DNA from: Isoetes taiwanensis
Taxonomy: Eukaryota; Streptophyta; Lycopodiopsida; Isoetales; Isoetaceae
Reading direction: 5' to 3'
Assembly (NCBI GenBank): GCA_021234155.1
Contig: JAJEKV010000186.1
Coordinates: forward strand, 265,359-329,358
Length of the DNA: 64,000 nucleotides
Position numbers and translations under genes: made by a program. This document shows, piece by piece, positions 9,481 through 20,345 of this stretch. The notes beneath the pieces are model-generated. The model was not told the origin of the DNA. It made no database searches and saw nothing but the letters and a program-made list of their open reading frames with translations. Each line of letters begins with the position of its first letter. Positions within the stretch are counted from its first letter, which is position 1.

Positions 9481-12480
9481 AGATTATAATTGTTAAGTCT
9501 TTGCAACAGAGTTCTTCTGTGAGTATCTTGAATCTACTACTATTCAATGCCTTAGAAAATTTCTGCCAACTAATCCTCAGATTTAATGTATCTTATTGTA
9601 CTCTCACTTTGCATTATCCCTATTCCATTCAGAAATCTTCTTGTGCCCAAACTATTTTCCTAGCCACTAGATAGTTGCTGCATATTCTAGATTGTTGATA
9701 ACATTATAGAACCTTGCTATTTTGCTTCTCCACCTTATTGATGCTCCTCCCAATATTAGAGTCTACCCGAATGTTGAGCCCCTTTCGTCAAATTTATCAC
9801 ATCAGCCTACATCGTAGTAGGTAGGCTTTTAGTTCTAAATCATCAAAATTATCGAATTCTAAATCATGTTGAGTTCCTTTCAAGTATCTTAACATCTTTT
9901 TGGTTGTGAATCAATGTGCTTTCTCTATATTATACTTGATAAATACATTTACAATAAAAGATATATCTAGCTAGTGTTTGCACCGTACAATAGTCTCAAG
10001 TCATTTCTACCCTTTCTTTTTCTGTTTATAACACACCTGCTTTAAAATCTTACTCTCTAGAAAATGGATGCTTTTGCTGCATTGCATTCCTGCCTATAGA
10101 TCTTTTCAGTCATTGTTTAGATATACCTTGATTGTGTAAGAGATAACACTATTTTTGGTCATGTTATTTCAATTTCAAAAAACTTCTTAAGCTCTTCCAA
10201 ATCTGCCATTTTAAATGCCTTGTATTCTTCAAAATGCATTCCTGCCATTCTTCAAAATGTCTTTGCAATGGTTCGTTATATATGTACTACTTGCAACCAT
10301 CATACAATGATCCACATAAAGAGCTATTACATAGTAGCTATTACCTTCCCTAAAAACATAGACATTTACATCATATCAAGCTTGTTAAAACCATGTTCTC
10401 TCGAATAGGCATCAATGCATTTATACCATTGCTGAGGAGATTGTTTCAAGCCATAAATAGCTTTGTTTAACTTCCAGACTTTGCCTTTTTTTCTCATAGT
10501 CAGGTTCTTGTTTCATGAACATCTCCTTTTCTAAATTAGCATTATATTATAAAGGCAGTGATGGCATCCATATGATGTAGCTCTAAAATCAAGCCATTTG
10601 CCATAGCTATTAGCTTCCTAATTGTACCAAGCTTTACTACGGTGAATATGTATCTTCATAATCTACTCCATTCCTTTGGGCAAAACTGTAAACAACCAAT
10701 CTCGCCTTGTATTTAGGATTTTCATCAGCATCTAATTTCAGCTTATACACCCATATATTTCCTATTATACTTTTTTGGCTCATCTACAAGTTCATAAGTA
10801 GAGGTTCTTTCAAAAAATTGCATTTTAATTCATTGCTTGTTTTCACTTGCTTGCATTTGAAGCAAAACATTTATTGCAACGTCAAAGTTTCCTGAAATTC
10901 TTATCCTCTGTTTACAGACTGCCACTTCTTCCATTAGTATGTCTGCCATAGAAGTCTGTATTAATGCATGTCTTATCCCTTCTTAGGCTTCTACACTTCA
11001 ATTCTTTGCCTCCTTACATTTTTAATAGGCAACACATTCTCTACTTCATTATCACTAGGATTTTCATTTTCAATTCTATTTTCTGATCCCTCTGAACATT
11101 CTGTTTCTTCAGTGTCATTTTCTTCACTATTATCATCGTCATTTAGATTTATTTTTCTCACCTCATCAGCTTTTACTTTAGAAATCCTTCTTTAAGTTTT
11201 TCATTCTTATGCTCATCAATCTTTGCTGAGGTGTGTGGCTACATGTACAATGCCTTTAGTGTCTCTCTCTATACAACAGATTTTAAACTTATATTTGACT
11301 CTTCTAAATGTACAAACTTGATCCTTTTTCAAGTTGAACACGCTTCCGTTATGAACTTTTGAATATTTTAAATACTAAGCCCTTTATCTTTAGACAATAT
11401 ACTTTTGTTCTCCTGCTGTTATCATCAATCAATATTAAAAAATACCTCTTTTCTATTATCCTACTAACACTCATTAGTCCACATAAATCTGTACGGATAA
11501 GCTCAAGTATTCAGAGAAAGCATGCTAGGGTGTACCATCTAAAGTACTTTTTGGGGAGCGCAAAACTACCCAGAAAAGTACCCAACACTGGGAACTTGCA
11601 TAATTTCCGCAATAAACAATAAGTTCGAGATTTAATTCATTTATTTTAGTCTCTAATAATATTGTTATCCTCTAATACTATAGACTGGCATGTTATTGAC
11701 CTTCAATTCAAAAATTTCTATTGATTTGAATAGAAATGAAAACCAGAAAGTACTAGTTTTAAAAGTATCCAGTGTAAGTACTTTTGAGAATTCCAAAAGT
11801 GGTACACCGTAGCATGCTTTTACCCTATTCCTTTTGTTCTTTCTGATGACATTCATTAGTCCACATAAATCTGTATGGATAAGATCAAGTATTGGCTTTG
11901 CCCTTTCTAATGACCTTTTGAAAGGCAATCTGCATTGTTTCCCTAGCATGCAACCCCTGCATGTTGAAGAATTAATCCATCATTGATTTATTATCACTTC
12001 AATATTCTTGGTGTTTGTATGTCCTAGTCCTTCATGCTATGATAACGTATTTGGAATTATCACTATATTTATGCTGTCGAGACATGGTGCATTTATTCCA
12101 AACAAGTTGCCAACACGTTTTCCCAAAATCTCGATTCTCAAACACTTTATATTGCATTAGCTGAAGTACAAACAACTCAAGAACTCCAACATTTTCTGTC
12201 TTTTGTAGATCTGCATTTCCTACTTGGATGTTCCCAGTCTTTAGACTAGAAGATGACCATGCTATTGACTTTTCAGCTCCACACTATCTAAAATAAGAAA
12301 ATCATGATCAATTTTGTTATTGCAAGCTCCACACTGTCTAAAATAAGAAAATCATTATCAATTTCATTATTGCAAGCTGTAAATGTTTTACATCAACATC
12401 ATAATGCAAGAATGATTGCATTATGTAAGGATAATTATAGTAGACCTTTAGATTTTAGATAAAGGCAAGGCCCTTTAAGT
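9480..12480 (-). mobile_element. Ancient Ty1/copia relic
   Basis: There are no long frames, but the minus strand still reads in copia order from right to left. At 11949-11860 the GAG-pre-integrase end is readable as GKQCRLPFKRSLERAKPILD then LIHTDLCGLMN. The reverse transcriptase region is traceable near 10770-10610 (YKARLVVYSFAQRNGVDYED, PVVKLGTIRKLIAMAN, LELHHMDAITAF) and 10490-10430 (VWKLNKAIYGLKQSPQQWY). The RNase H segment near 9760 gives LILGGASIRW. Stops and indels are everywhere and no LTRs were found. A second integrase-like scrap near 11490 repeats the segment at 11860. This is the oldest element in the window. Confidence 0.75.
12285..12385. repeat. Tandem duplication of about 54 bp
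   Basis: GCTCCACACTATCTAAAATA with the following AGAAAATCAT..TTATTGCAA is repeated with few differences. It lies at the 5' margin of the minus-strand copia relic. Confidence 0.8.
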
Positions 12481-12486
12481 TATAAA

Positions 12487-12516
12487 CTAGAAACGTGTGC
12501 CCGGCGATGCCGGGCA
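12487..12516 (-). mobile_element. Helitron-type 3' terminus
   Basis: Read on the minus strand: a perfect 7-bp GC hairpin (GCCCGGC ATC GCCGGGC, 12499-12515), eight bases, then CTAG (12487-12490) followed by a flanking T. Hairpin plus CTRR, inserted between A and T, is the classic Helitron 3' end. The body would extend to the right. It has no Rep/helicase coding, so it would be non-autonomous. The 5' TC end was not located. Confidence 0.6.
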
Positions 12517-12859
12517 TTAGTTGTGGACATGTGGAATGGTTAGTGTAATGGAGTTCGTATGTTGTAAATTAATCCGTCCTATATGTAATGGAGCATTAAG
12601 TGTGAGAGTTTGTTATCTAGAAAGAAGATCTGGCAAGTCAAATATTATCTTTAAGAAGAATAGAACTTGGCAAGTCAACCCTTTATAATTGTCTCCATCT
12701 TTAAATATATACATTTATTTATAAATAGTCAGGATACCCGACCCTAAACCATAATCCCAAAATCTATGGTGTGAAGACATTGTTGATATCATTGCATGCT
12801 CCATCTCTCAGTTGCATATTATATCCTAGTTTTTTAGAATGCATAATATGACAAAGTCA

Positions 12860-12950
12860 TAACCTCTAAACCTTAAAGAAAAGCATGCCATAACCTCTAA
12901 ACCTTAAAGAAAAGCATGCCATAACCTCTAAACCTTAAACAAAACCATTG
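12860..12950. repeat. 30-bp unit, three tandem copies
   Basis: CATAACCTCTAAACCTTAAA followed by GAAAAGCATGC occurs three times in a row; the last copy diverges at its 3' end. It lies in non-coding DNA inside the presumed Helitron body. Confidence 0.85.
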
Positions 12951-13407
12951 TCGAGTTTTGATTAACATTTGTCATGTTTTGATTCATGATGAGTGTTCAG
13001 TAGTTCTATTTGAACTTGGATTGGTGTTGGAATTTGAGTTGTTCATGCATATTTGTAGAGTAAGGTTGTTAAATTAGCAAGGTATTGAGCAAAATAATTG
13101 CATTAAACGAAACTTGAAACAAAAAATGACAAAACTTAATTGCGGTGAGTATGTGGGTGAAGAAATTATATGTACAGATGGTTTACTTGTATGTCGGGAC
13201 TAATGTATGAGTTGCTATTATGGCTTTGTACTTCTATGACTTTAAACAGTTAAAAAAAAAACTAAAAAAAAAAAATAGCGTATCTTCAGTTTGGCATCTA
13301 TGGTTCATTTACCATAATTTATGTTTAAAAGGAATGTCTCAAACGCAAATACAGCATGGTCTCTCATTTGGAATCGTCTCCATGTTTTGAAAGCTATAAA
13401 GTCACTA

Positions 13408-14066
13408 ACTTGATGCACAGTCATGACTCCCAATGACTGTGCATGGAATAATTTAAGGGCTAAACTTAGCTATTTGGCGATTTTTTAGCACATTTTCAAA
13501 AGAAATTGGCTAAAGTAAATGGAAAAATTTGGAAAAAAAATAATAATTTTAGCTTAACTTTTTCCGAGACTGACCAACCCTGGAGCTCTTTAGCCAAACG
13601 CTAGAAAGTAAGAGAGCGAAATTTTATATTTTTATATTGTTTAGCCAAACCATAGAAACTTTTAGAATGAATTTCGGGCTAGTATAGCTAACATCATTCT
13701 AGTTTATATGAAATAATGATTAGTAGTTTAGTTTCTAGCATTATGAATTAATTTGAGTCCTAGACTTTGCTAGTTAATATTATTTTAGAATGTTTTCACA
13801 AAGAAAATGACTAAAATAACTGGAAACGATTGAAAAAAGATATAGTAGTTTGGCTTAATATTTTCTGTTGGCCACACTATAGAAATTTTTGGGATGATGT
13901 TTGGGTTAGTTTAGCTAAACGCTAGAAAGTATGAGAGGAAAATGTGTAGAGTTTAGCTAAACCACAGAAAGTTTTGGGATTAATATCGAGCAAGTTTAAC
14001 TAAAGTCATTCTGGCTAATAAGAAATATGCGATTAGTAATTTATTCCCTGTGACTGTGCATCAAGT
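13408..14066. mobile_element. Inverted-repeat element of about 660 bp with duplicated halves
   Basis: The left end ACTTGATGCACAGTCA (13408-13423) is matched in inverted form by TGACTGTGCATCAAGT at 14051-14066. The interior consists of two related halves of about 300 bp, each with TTAGCCAAACGCTAGAAAGT-like and TAGCCAAACCATAGAAA-like motifs. There is no coding potential and no clear target-site duplication. It is consistent with a MITE or other non-autonomous DNA transposon. Confidence 0.6.
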
Positions 14067-14399
14067 CACATTAGTCATATGATTTTATTTCTTGCCACCC
14101 ATCAACTCTTAGAGCTGGTGTGAGTCAAGCACATCCATGCTTGGTCATAAGCTTTTAGAAGACGAAATCAAGCTTAGCGGAAGTTTTCCAGGGACTACTA
14201 GTTATCAACCGGTCTTGAATCATATCTCCGACAGATGCGGCATCGACTCGAGGCCCAATGAAGATTTATGGTGCGATGATATGGTAGTTCATATTATGAT
14301 GAACGTATTCCTAAATTCAAACTCCATAAACATTTAATCCTAGACCCTAAATGGATCCCCACAAACTCTATGAGAACCTCAAATTCTAAATCATAAACG

Positions 14400-14445
14400 C
14401 TAAATCTTAAATGACAACTGGCAATGCTAGACATTAGTGGTGTTT
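14400..14445 (-). mobile_element. Second, decayed Helitron-type terminus
   Basis: CTGGCAATGCTAGACATTAG aligns with CCGGCGATGCCGGGCATTAG of the terminus at 12500; almost all differences are C-to-T or G-to-A. The hairpin is destroyed. It looks like an older, deaminated copy of the same end in the same orientation. Confidence 0.45.
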
Positions 14446-14665
14446 CATTTGAATCCTCTAATGGTTGGATTTCTTAGTGAAGATTGGTAGGGCGCAGTTG
14501 TCGAGATGTGAATTGGTGTTTTGTGATTGCCAAGATGAGGGTAGTGTAATGCCATGAAGATATTGTTTGGGTAAGGTGATCATTAGGTATGCTAGGCAAA
14601 AATGTCTTTGTGCATGTTATATGAAAGTTGCGTATTTAAATTGTATGAAGAGTATTTTAACGTGC

Positions 14666-14818
14666 ACGTGGCATGGAGTCATTATTTGTTAGTGCATACG
14701 TTTAAGTCATGTACATGTGGAGCAAAAAATTCTATGTGTCTCATGTGGCATGGAGTCATTATTTGTTAGTGCATACGTTTAAGTCATGTACATGTGGAGC
14801 ACATAATTCTATGTGTCT
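14666..14818. repeat. Tandem duplication, 76-bp period
   Basis: GTGGCATGGAGTCATTATTT through ATTCTATGTGTCT occurs twice in succession with only a few mismatches. Non-coding. Confidence 0.9.
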
Positions 14819-14829
14819 TTAAATGCAAG

Positions 14830-15550
14830 AGAAGCAATGCGCGAGGAAAACGTAATGTGTTGTTTAGTGGCTTTGGTATATTGTCATAAATGGAAAATAT
14901 CTTGGTTATTCTAAATGCATATAGCATAATGTTATTTTACTGGGGGGATCATTAGAAAGAATATTCATGTCTCCACGTGATAATGATACTGGACATTGGC
15001 ATTTATTATGTAGCAACAATAAGACATGCAATATCTATAGCAACGCCTTCTATGGGAGTAAGAAATGTGATTATATTGGAAAATAGCTAGAAATGAAACA
15101 ACAATAAACATTTGACGGATGACACCATATTTCATATTTTGTTTTTTCAAAGTGAACCAGAAAGAAACATTTCAAGTTTTGTTGATTAGAAATTCATTAT
15201 GAGGAAATGTAGTTATATGCCTGGTTCTTTTAAAATCTTAAAAAGTAGAAAGATGCTCAAACGTAGTGTGTCCAATTTTAGGTTATTACCCTTGAGTGTG
15301 TCCAAATTTTGGGTGCAATTCTTAGTCATATGCACAAGTTTATGAGACTCGAGTGGTTAGAACATCTCTCGAAGTTTTCGCAACACTATTGACCAAATTT
15401 GGAAGTGTATTTGGTTGATGTTCAGTTGCATCTTTGTACTTATCTGAAGCAGTTCCTTTTGTACTATTCCCCAAAGGTATATTTGGTTGATGTTAGTCTT
15501 GAACAACTTAATGCGATCACATATCTTTCTGACCATCAAACAAAGTCAAC
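14830..15550. other. Non-coding stretch, nothing recognised
   Basis: AT-rich, with only short frames (for example 15399-15599) that have no domain. A local repeat of TATTTGGTTGATGTT (near 15408 and 15479) is the only structure seen. Confidence 0.5.
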
Positions 15551-15551
15551 A

Positions 15552-15592
15552 CATTCTTGCTCTGTGACTCGCATGAAAACAACAACATCCCG
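15552..15592. repeat. 41-bp direct repeat, copy 1 (copy 2 at 16293-16333)
   Basis: CATTCTTGCTCTGTGACTCG and the following CATGAAAACAACAACATCCCG recur at 16293-16333 with three or four differences. Together they flank about 700 bp of distinctly more GC-rich DNA. Confidence 0.75.
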
Positions 15593-15770
15593 TAGCTAGC
15601 TAGGCTTTTCATTCATCTCAGCAGTTTTTTCTACAATGGTATAGGGTGGGTAGCTGCACATCGCAGGCTACCCAAAAAAAATGAAAAACATAGGGAATAT
15701 CCAGTTATAACACCTGGACCCCAAAAAAAATTTGTGTGCTACTGGATGTTGGCTAGTGTACCTTAGAGAG

Positions 15771-15830
15771 TTTATCGCCGGGATTAAAACCCCGCCCTTT
15801 CGGGTTTTGAGGAAAAACCCTAGCGATAAA
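15771..15830. other. Nested hairpin
   Basis: Outer arms TTTATCGC (15771-15778) and GCGATAAA (15823-15830) enclose a second perfect stem, AAAACCC (15786-15792) and GGGTTTT (15802-15808). Two nested perfect stems within 60 bp are more than the surrounding DNA would suggest. The role is unknown. Confidence 0.5.
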
Positions 15831-16109
15831 ATCTCGGCAAAGGGGGTTTGGACAACGCAGGGTCGCTAAAGCGTTCCCACAAAAACCCCGCTCCACGAGA
15901 GAGAATACAGAAGTCGTGCATCACCTGCGGACACGCACATCATCAACGGAAAAACCAATAGAGAAAAAAACCGGCGAGGGGTGATCCACGCGTGCCCGCG
16001 ACAAAAAACAATATTTACACCTCGAAAAAGCGAGGGTCTGGTCACAGCGTGCCCGCGACAATTATAACAAAATTAACATATAAATAACAAATTTAAGGGG
16101 AAGGGTGGG

Positions 16110-16297
16110 AGCCATGGATACTGGCGAGAGATGAGAAAGCGTAGATGAATAGTCGATGAAGAACTGCGCAATAAATAGCGATCGCCCAACCCGATGAACG
16201 GCCTAAAATGCATGCGATGCATGCATGCGGCGCGATACAATGCATGCATGCTCGTCTTGAGCAAGAATCGATCCTTCACGGCGGATCGATAGCATTC
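16110..16297. repeat. 190-bp direct repeat, copy 1
   Basis: From GCCATGGATACTGGCGAGAG to CGGATCGATAGCATTC. The unit contains a dense run of GCATGC/ATGCATGC palindromes and ends in an inverted GATCC..GGATC. Copy 2 lies at 16499-16687. Confidence 0.9.
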
Positions 16298-16498
16298 TTG
16301 CTCGTGGACTCGCATGAAAATAACAACATCCCGATACCGAGAGAACTTCAAATACTAGATCCAAAGAAAGCGTTGAAGAATTGTCCTATCTTGGGACCAA
16401 AGGACAAGGATAGAAGAGGTTAGAAAGGATAGGAATGGTCAAGAAAGAGTAGCTCATGCAAGAAGAAGCCCCTCCTCTGCATGAGATCAAAGAATAGA

Positions 16499-16687
16499 AG
16501 CCATGGATACTGCTGAGAGATGAGAAAGCGCCGATGAACAGTCGATGAAGAACTCTGCAATAAATAGCGATCGCCCAACCTGATGAACGGCCTAAAAATG
16601 CATGCGATGCATGCATGCGGCGCATGCAATGCATGCATGCTCGTCTTGAGCAAGAATCCCGATCCGCTACGCGGATCGATAGCATTC
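16499..16687. repeat. 190-bp direct repeat, copy 2
   Basis: About 95% like copy 1 by eye, 390 bp downstream. Here the terminal hairpin GATCCGC TAC GCGGATC is perfect, whereas copy 1 has lost part of it. Confidence 0.9.
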
Positions 16688-16689
16688 AT

Positions 16690-17450
16690 CTATTGCACAT
16701 TCTCTTTTCAAGCAGGTTGCCATGCATTCTCCATGACTTACTGTTAAAGAATTGGTTAAGTTTCCATAAAAAAGCTCAAATGAGATTATTTTCCTACCAG
16801 GTCTTGCCTATGTTTGATATTTTATCTTTCCTTTTGCTTATGTTTGATCCTCGCATGTCTTATTTTAAGAAGCAAAAACCCTTTGATCAACCACACCGTG
16901 ACAACTGATATCTAACAATAGGCGTATATGATTACTTCAAACTTAAAGGTGCTTTTTGTGGAGAAACATGCTTTGTTGGGGAATCTGCCATTATATGCAT
17001 ATATATGATTAGTTTAATATAGGTTGATTTTGTAGAGAAACATGCTTTGTTGGGCAATCAAGGGAAGCAATATTATGCATAGGTTCAAGTCAAGAACGTA
17101 GCTTTGTAAGACAATTGAAAACAACTTATTCAATCAAGTACGTGCCTTGGCATCCCGGTATCCCGATATATACCGGGTTATGTGTGTAATCTCATGAACT
17201 TTTGCATGCGCATTCATATGTGTTTTAACTAAGGAAGTACTTTATTACGAAGAACCTATGGCTAGAATGTATATGATCATATCAATGCATTAGCTTTTTG
17301 CTAGACATCTAATTCTCTCATCACTTGTCTCTTTATTTAATGTTGTTATTCTGATTGTTTTGCCCCCTTTTTGTTCTTATAGTGTAATTTTATTAAGCCT
17401 ATGTGTGGACAATTTCCATTATGATCTATATCTCATGGAGGTCTATGGGG
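16690..17450. other. Non-coding spacer ahead of the DIRS-like element
   Basis: There is no open frame of note. GTAGAGAAACATGCTTTGTT-type text occurs twice (near 16959 and 17032). A hairpin CCCGGTAT..ATACCGGG lies near 17154. The left limit of the DIRS-like element could not be fixed here. Confidence 0.5.
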
Positions 17451-17637
17451 GGCTTTTTGCCTAGATAGGGTCGGTTTTTTGGAATTTGTTTCGATTCTGT
17501 TTTCATTTTCGCCTTAGTTGTCGATGGTGTGTTTCTTTTGTTGGTTTCGTTGTTTGTCTTTTCCTTCCTATAGTTTTTCCGGTATGTTTTCTGTATTTGT
17601 TCATGTGGTTCTCACTCCCTTTTTTCTTTCAGTGACC

Positions 17638-18282
17638 ATGTGTGCTCAATCTACTCTCTGGAGCTTTACTCTGCCCACCACTGATACCGAAAGCACCTCC
17701 CCTCCTTTGCCCACCATCACACTGCCAAACATCTTTGTTCCGTCTGACCCAACACTTTTCTTACCTTTTTCGTTTGAGGGCCATGATCCTAATCTTTGCG
17801 TTGCTTTCAATCTCAACCATTTGTTTTGGTCCCTTGACCATTTGCCCCCTATATCTTCCTCTTCTTTGACATTTATGTCAGATTGCCCATGGTTCTCCTC
17901 TTACCTGGATGATGCCATCGACCAGGTGGATTTTAGCGTTGATTATTACCGCGACCCCATCAGCTCGGAACTAACTTTTAAGCTGGAGGTCCTTAATATG
18001 GTGTATTTTCGCCTGGGGGATATGGTTGCTACTTTGCATTGGTGAGGCCGGACTGGCCACGTGCTGTTTAGGTTCCAGTTTGCAGCTGTTCTACACGATT
18101 GCATGCTGCGTTTCTCCTATGCCTGGGGTTGGAGATTTGAGTTGCCTCGTTTTGCTCCATTTTCTGCTCTGTATCTTATCTTTCCTTGGCGTTTCTTCAC
18201 CGACCCCTCTTGCACCCTTGTCTCTGGTTCAGGCCCGGATGTGATGGCACCCTGGTACCCGCATAGAGAAACTCCATTGTAG
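17638..18282 (+). pseudogene. ORF1 of the DIRS-like element, unknown function
   Basis: One frame runs from ATG 17638 (MCAQSTLWSFTLPTT) to 18282, broken only by a TGA at 18043-18045. An upstream in-frame ATG at 17518 adds a hydrophobic, T-rich leader that is less likely to be coding. The predicted product is about 215 residues: a Ser/Thr/Pro-rich N-terminus (about 1-45), then a region rich in Trp, Phe and Asp (DCPWFSSYLDDAIDQVDFSV), then after the stop HVLFRFQFAAVLHDCMLRFS and RWRFELPRF-like text ending PWYPHRETPL. I recognise no domain. It lies about 180 bp upstream of Gag in the same orientation, so it may share the element's transcript. Confidence 0.5.
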
Positions 18283-18458
18283 CAACTGGTCCTCTGGCCA
18301 TGTTTTAGCCATAAAGTTGTCATTCTTTAAGTTGCACCTCGGTGCTATTGTTGTTTGTATTGGAAATAAATTATGCAAATTTTATCCATTGGTATTCTTG
18401 GTTCTCGGTTCCCGTTTTTCTTGTTTCTTGTCGGTTCTAAGGGGTTTTTGTTTCAGGA

Positions 18459-19480
18459 TGACTGATGCCAACCAGTCTAGGTTGCACCCTGGTCCAGACG
18501 CCCCTATGCATACGCGGGGGGTTGCGGCAGCACGCCGGGGGAAACGTATTGCTACTCAGGCACCCACTGGCATCGGATGGGCGCGTTCTTCTCCCACGCT
18601 CCTCCACCCGTTGTTTTTACCCCCACGACCACTCCCCCTCCTGCAACTTCAAATATGGCACCTTCGCCATTGTTTTCCTTTCCACCACCTACCCCATCGG
18701 TGGCACCTCCCTCTCAATATGATCTCTTATTGCCTCAGGTCCTTCAATCCCTGCAATTACAAATGGCCCAAATTAATGATTTGCAGACGTCCCTTTCAGC
18801 CCAGTCTTCCATTCACGAGGCTGTCAAATCTCTGCGAGAGGAAGTACGAGAGCGGGCGGCTAGGACCTTGCCCTCTTTCAAACGGGATACTTCACGGCAC
18901 CAGTACGAGTTTTTGGCTGCAACGGAGGACCGATTTCGGGAGTTGTATGCTCACCTGTTCTCTCTCTCTCCGGCGGTGCCCGACTCGATCTTGAAACTCA
19001 TTGAGGAGGGTAAGATGGCAACTCAACAGCGTATGAAATTTCTTTTGATTGCTGATCGTGAAGAGTACGATATTGCTTTTGACTTTGCTGATCATTCAGG
19101 CTTATCTTTATCCGCTGATGACTCCCGCCGCTTGAAATTAGCCCACCAAGGCTGCCTTGATCGTCGCCCTAGTTCTGCCACCAGAGCTTCAAATACCTCT
19201 TTTTCTTCTTATCAAACTGCTCCTGGTGCCCCCACTGTTTCTCTTTCCCGGGGTACCCCTCGCTTGTTTTGTACATTCTGTGGCCGTAATAACCATAGAA
19301 TTGAAATCTGTTTTGCTCGTGCGGCATCTTCAAATACTCCTTTGGCACTCCCTCCTGCTCCTTCTCTCCCACCAGTGCCCCAGTCACCCCTCAATATTTC
19401 CCTCGTCCTCAGATGTGAGTATTTGGTTGATGGAGTCAGAATCAAACGGCTATGACCGTACTATTGATTATTTTTTGTGA
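18459..19480 (+). pseudogene. Gag-like protein of the DIRS-like element
   Basis: The start at 18459 (MTDANQSRLHPGPDAPMHTR) follows directly on a TTTTTGTTTCAG sequence that resembles a 3' splice site. A frameshift near 18590 moves reading into the long frame that continues to 19455. The protein has a Pro/Thr-rich N-terminal third, a helical middle (LQMAQINDLQTSLSAQSSIH, EAVKSLREEVRERAARTL) and a C-terminal zinc knuckle, CTFCGRNNHRIEIC, which fits CX2CX4HX4C for nucleic-acid packaging. The end is uncertain: the alternative frame closing at 19480 (ESESNGYDRTIDYF) may be the genuine terminus. Placement just ahead of the RT supports Gag. Confidence 0.7.
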
Positions 19481-19492
19481 CTTGGATATATA

Positions 19493-20345
19493 CAACAATT
19501 GTCTTATATTTTTTGGACCATGGTTGTGATGGCCTTTTACTGCATCTTATTTCAAATTCTCGTTGAATTTTTTGGATCTAGGTACTTGGTTGTATCGGCT
19601 TGGTTGCATTTAGCATAAGATTATAGGTTAGCAAGTTTGGGTCAGTCGAGTTGACAGGATTCTCTAGTGGTTTTAGTTTCGCTACTCTAGACTCTTTCTT
19701 TACGCTAGCTAGCTTCTTGGCCTTAGGAATTCCTTTATTTCTAATTCAGTTTTTCGTTGTCATGGAATGCATTTTCTGCAACTCTGTTTGCTGTGTTTTT
19801 CCATGTGTGCATTGCTTTGGCTGCGAGGTTGTTGTAAGTTAGGTTTTCCCCTTCCTTGCAAAGGCAGTTTGTCGATCGATTAGGGATGTAAGGTTAGGTT
19901 TTTCGTTTCATTTCAACAATCGTCTTATGTTTTTTGGACCATGGTTTTCTTTAAGGTTGTGATTACCTTTACTGCTTCATATCTCGAATTCTCGTTGGTT
20001 TTTGGATCTAGGTGCTTGGTTGTATCGGCTTGGTTGTTAGCATAGGATTATAGATTAGCGTTCTTGGGTCAGTCTAGTTTTTTGTTTTGCTACGCTAAAC
20101 GCCTTCTTTAGGATAGCTAGCTTCTTGGCCGTAGGAGTTCCTTTATTTCTAGCTTCTTTTTTGTTGTCATTTTCTGCAACTCTGTTTGCTGTGGTTTCCC
20201 ATGTTTGCAGTTCCTTGGCTTGCTAGGTTGTTGTAAGTTAGGTTTGGCCCTCTTTTTCTCCAAACATGTGCATATTCCCTTCTTTGCAAAGGCAGCTTGT
20301 TGGTTGATTAAAAAATGTAAAGTTAGGTTTTCGTTTCGTTTTTTT
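19493..20345. repeat. 421-bp tandem duplication between Gag and RT
   Basis: Copy 1 starts at CAACAATTGTCTTATATTTT (19493), copy 2 at CAACAATCGTCTTATGTTTT (19914). Shared blocks include TTTTTGGATCTAGGT, CTTGGTTGTATCGGCTTGG and GTTGTAAGTTAGGTTT. The second copy has small insertions. It ends near TTTTTTTGGCAG. It has no coding and lies wholly inside the DIRS-like element. Confidence 0.9.

Noticed and set aside
14137-14337. A 66-residue frame starting MLGHKLLEDEIKLSG
   Set aside because: Isolated, no domain, no splice or promoter context; probably chance.
16660-16690. Hairpin GATCCGC..GCGGATC as a Helitron end
   Set aside because: No CTRR within about 12 bp on either strand; it is part of a local repeat.
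17150-17185. Hairpin CCCGGTAT..ATACCGGG as a Helitron end
   Set aside because: No CTRR follows at the right distance on either strand.
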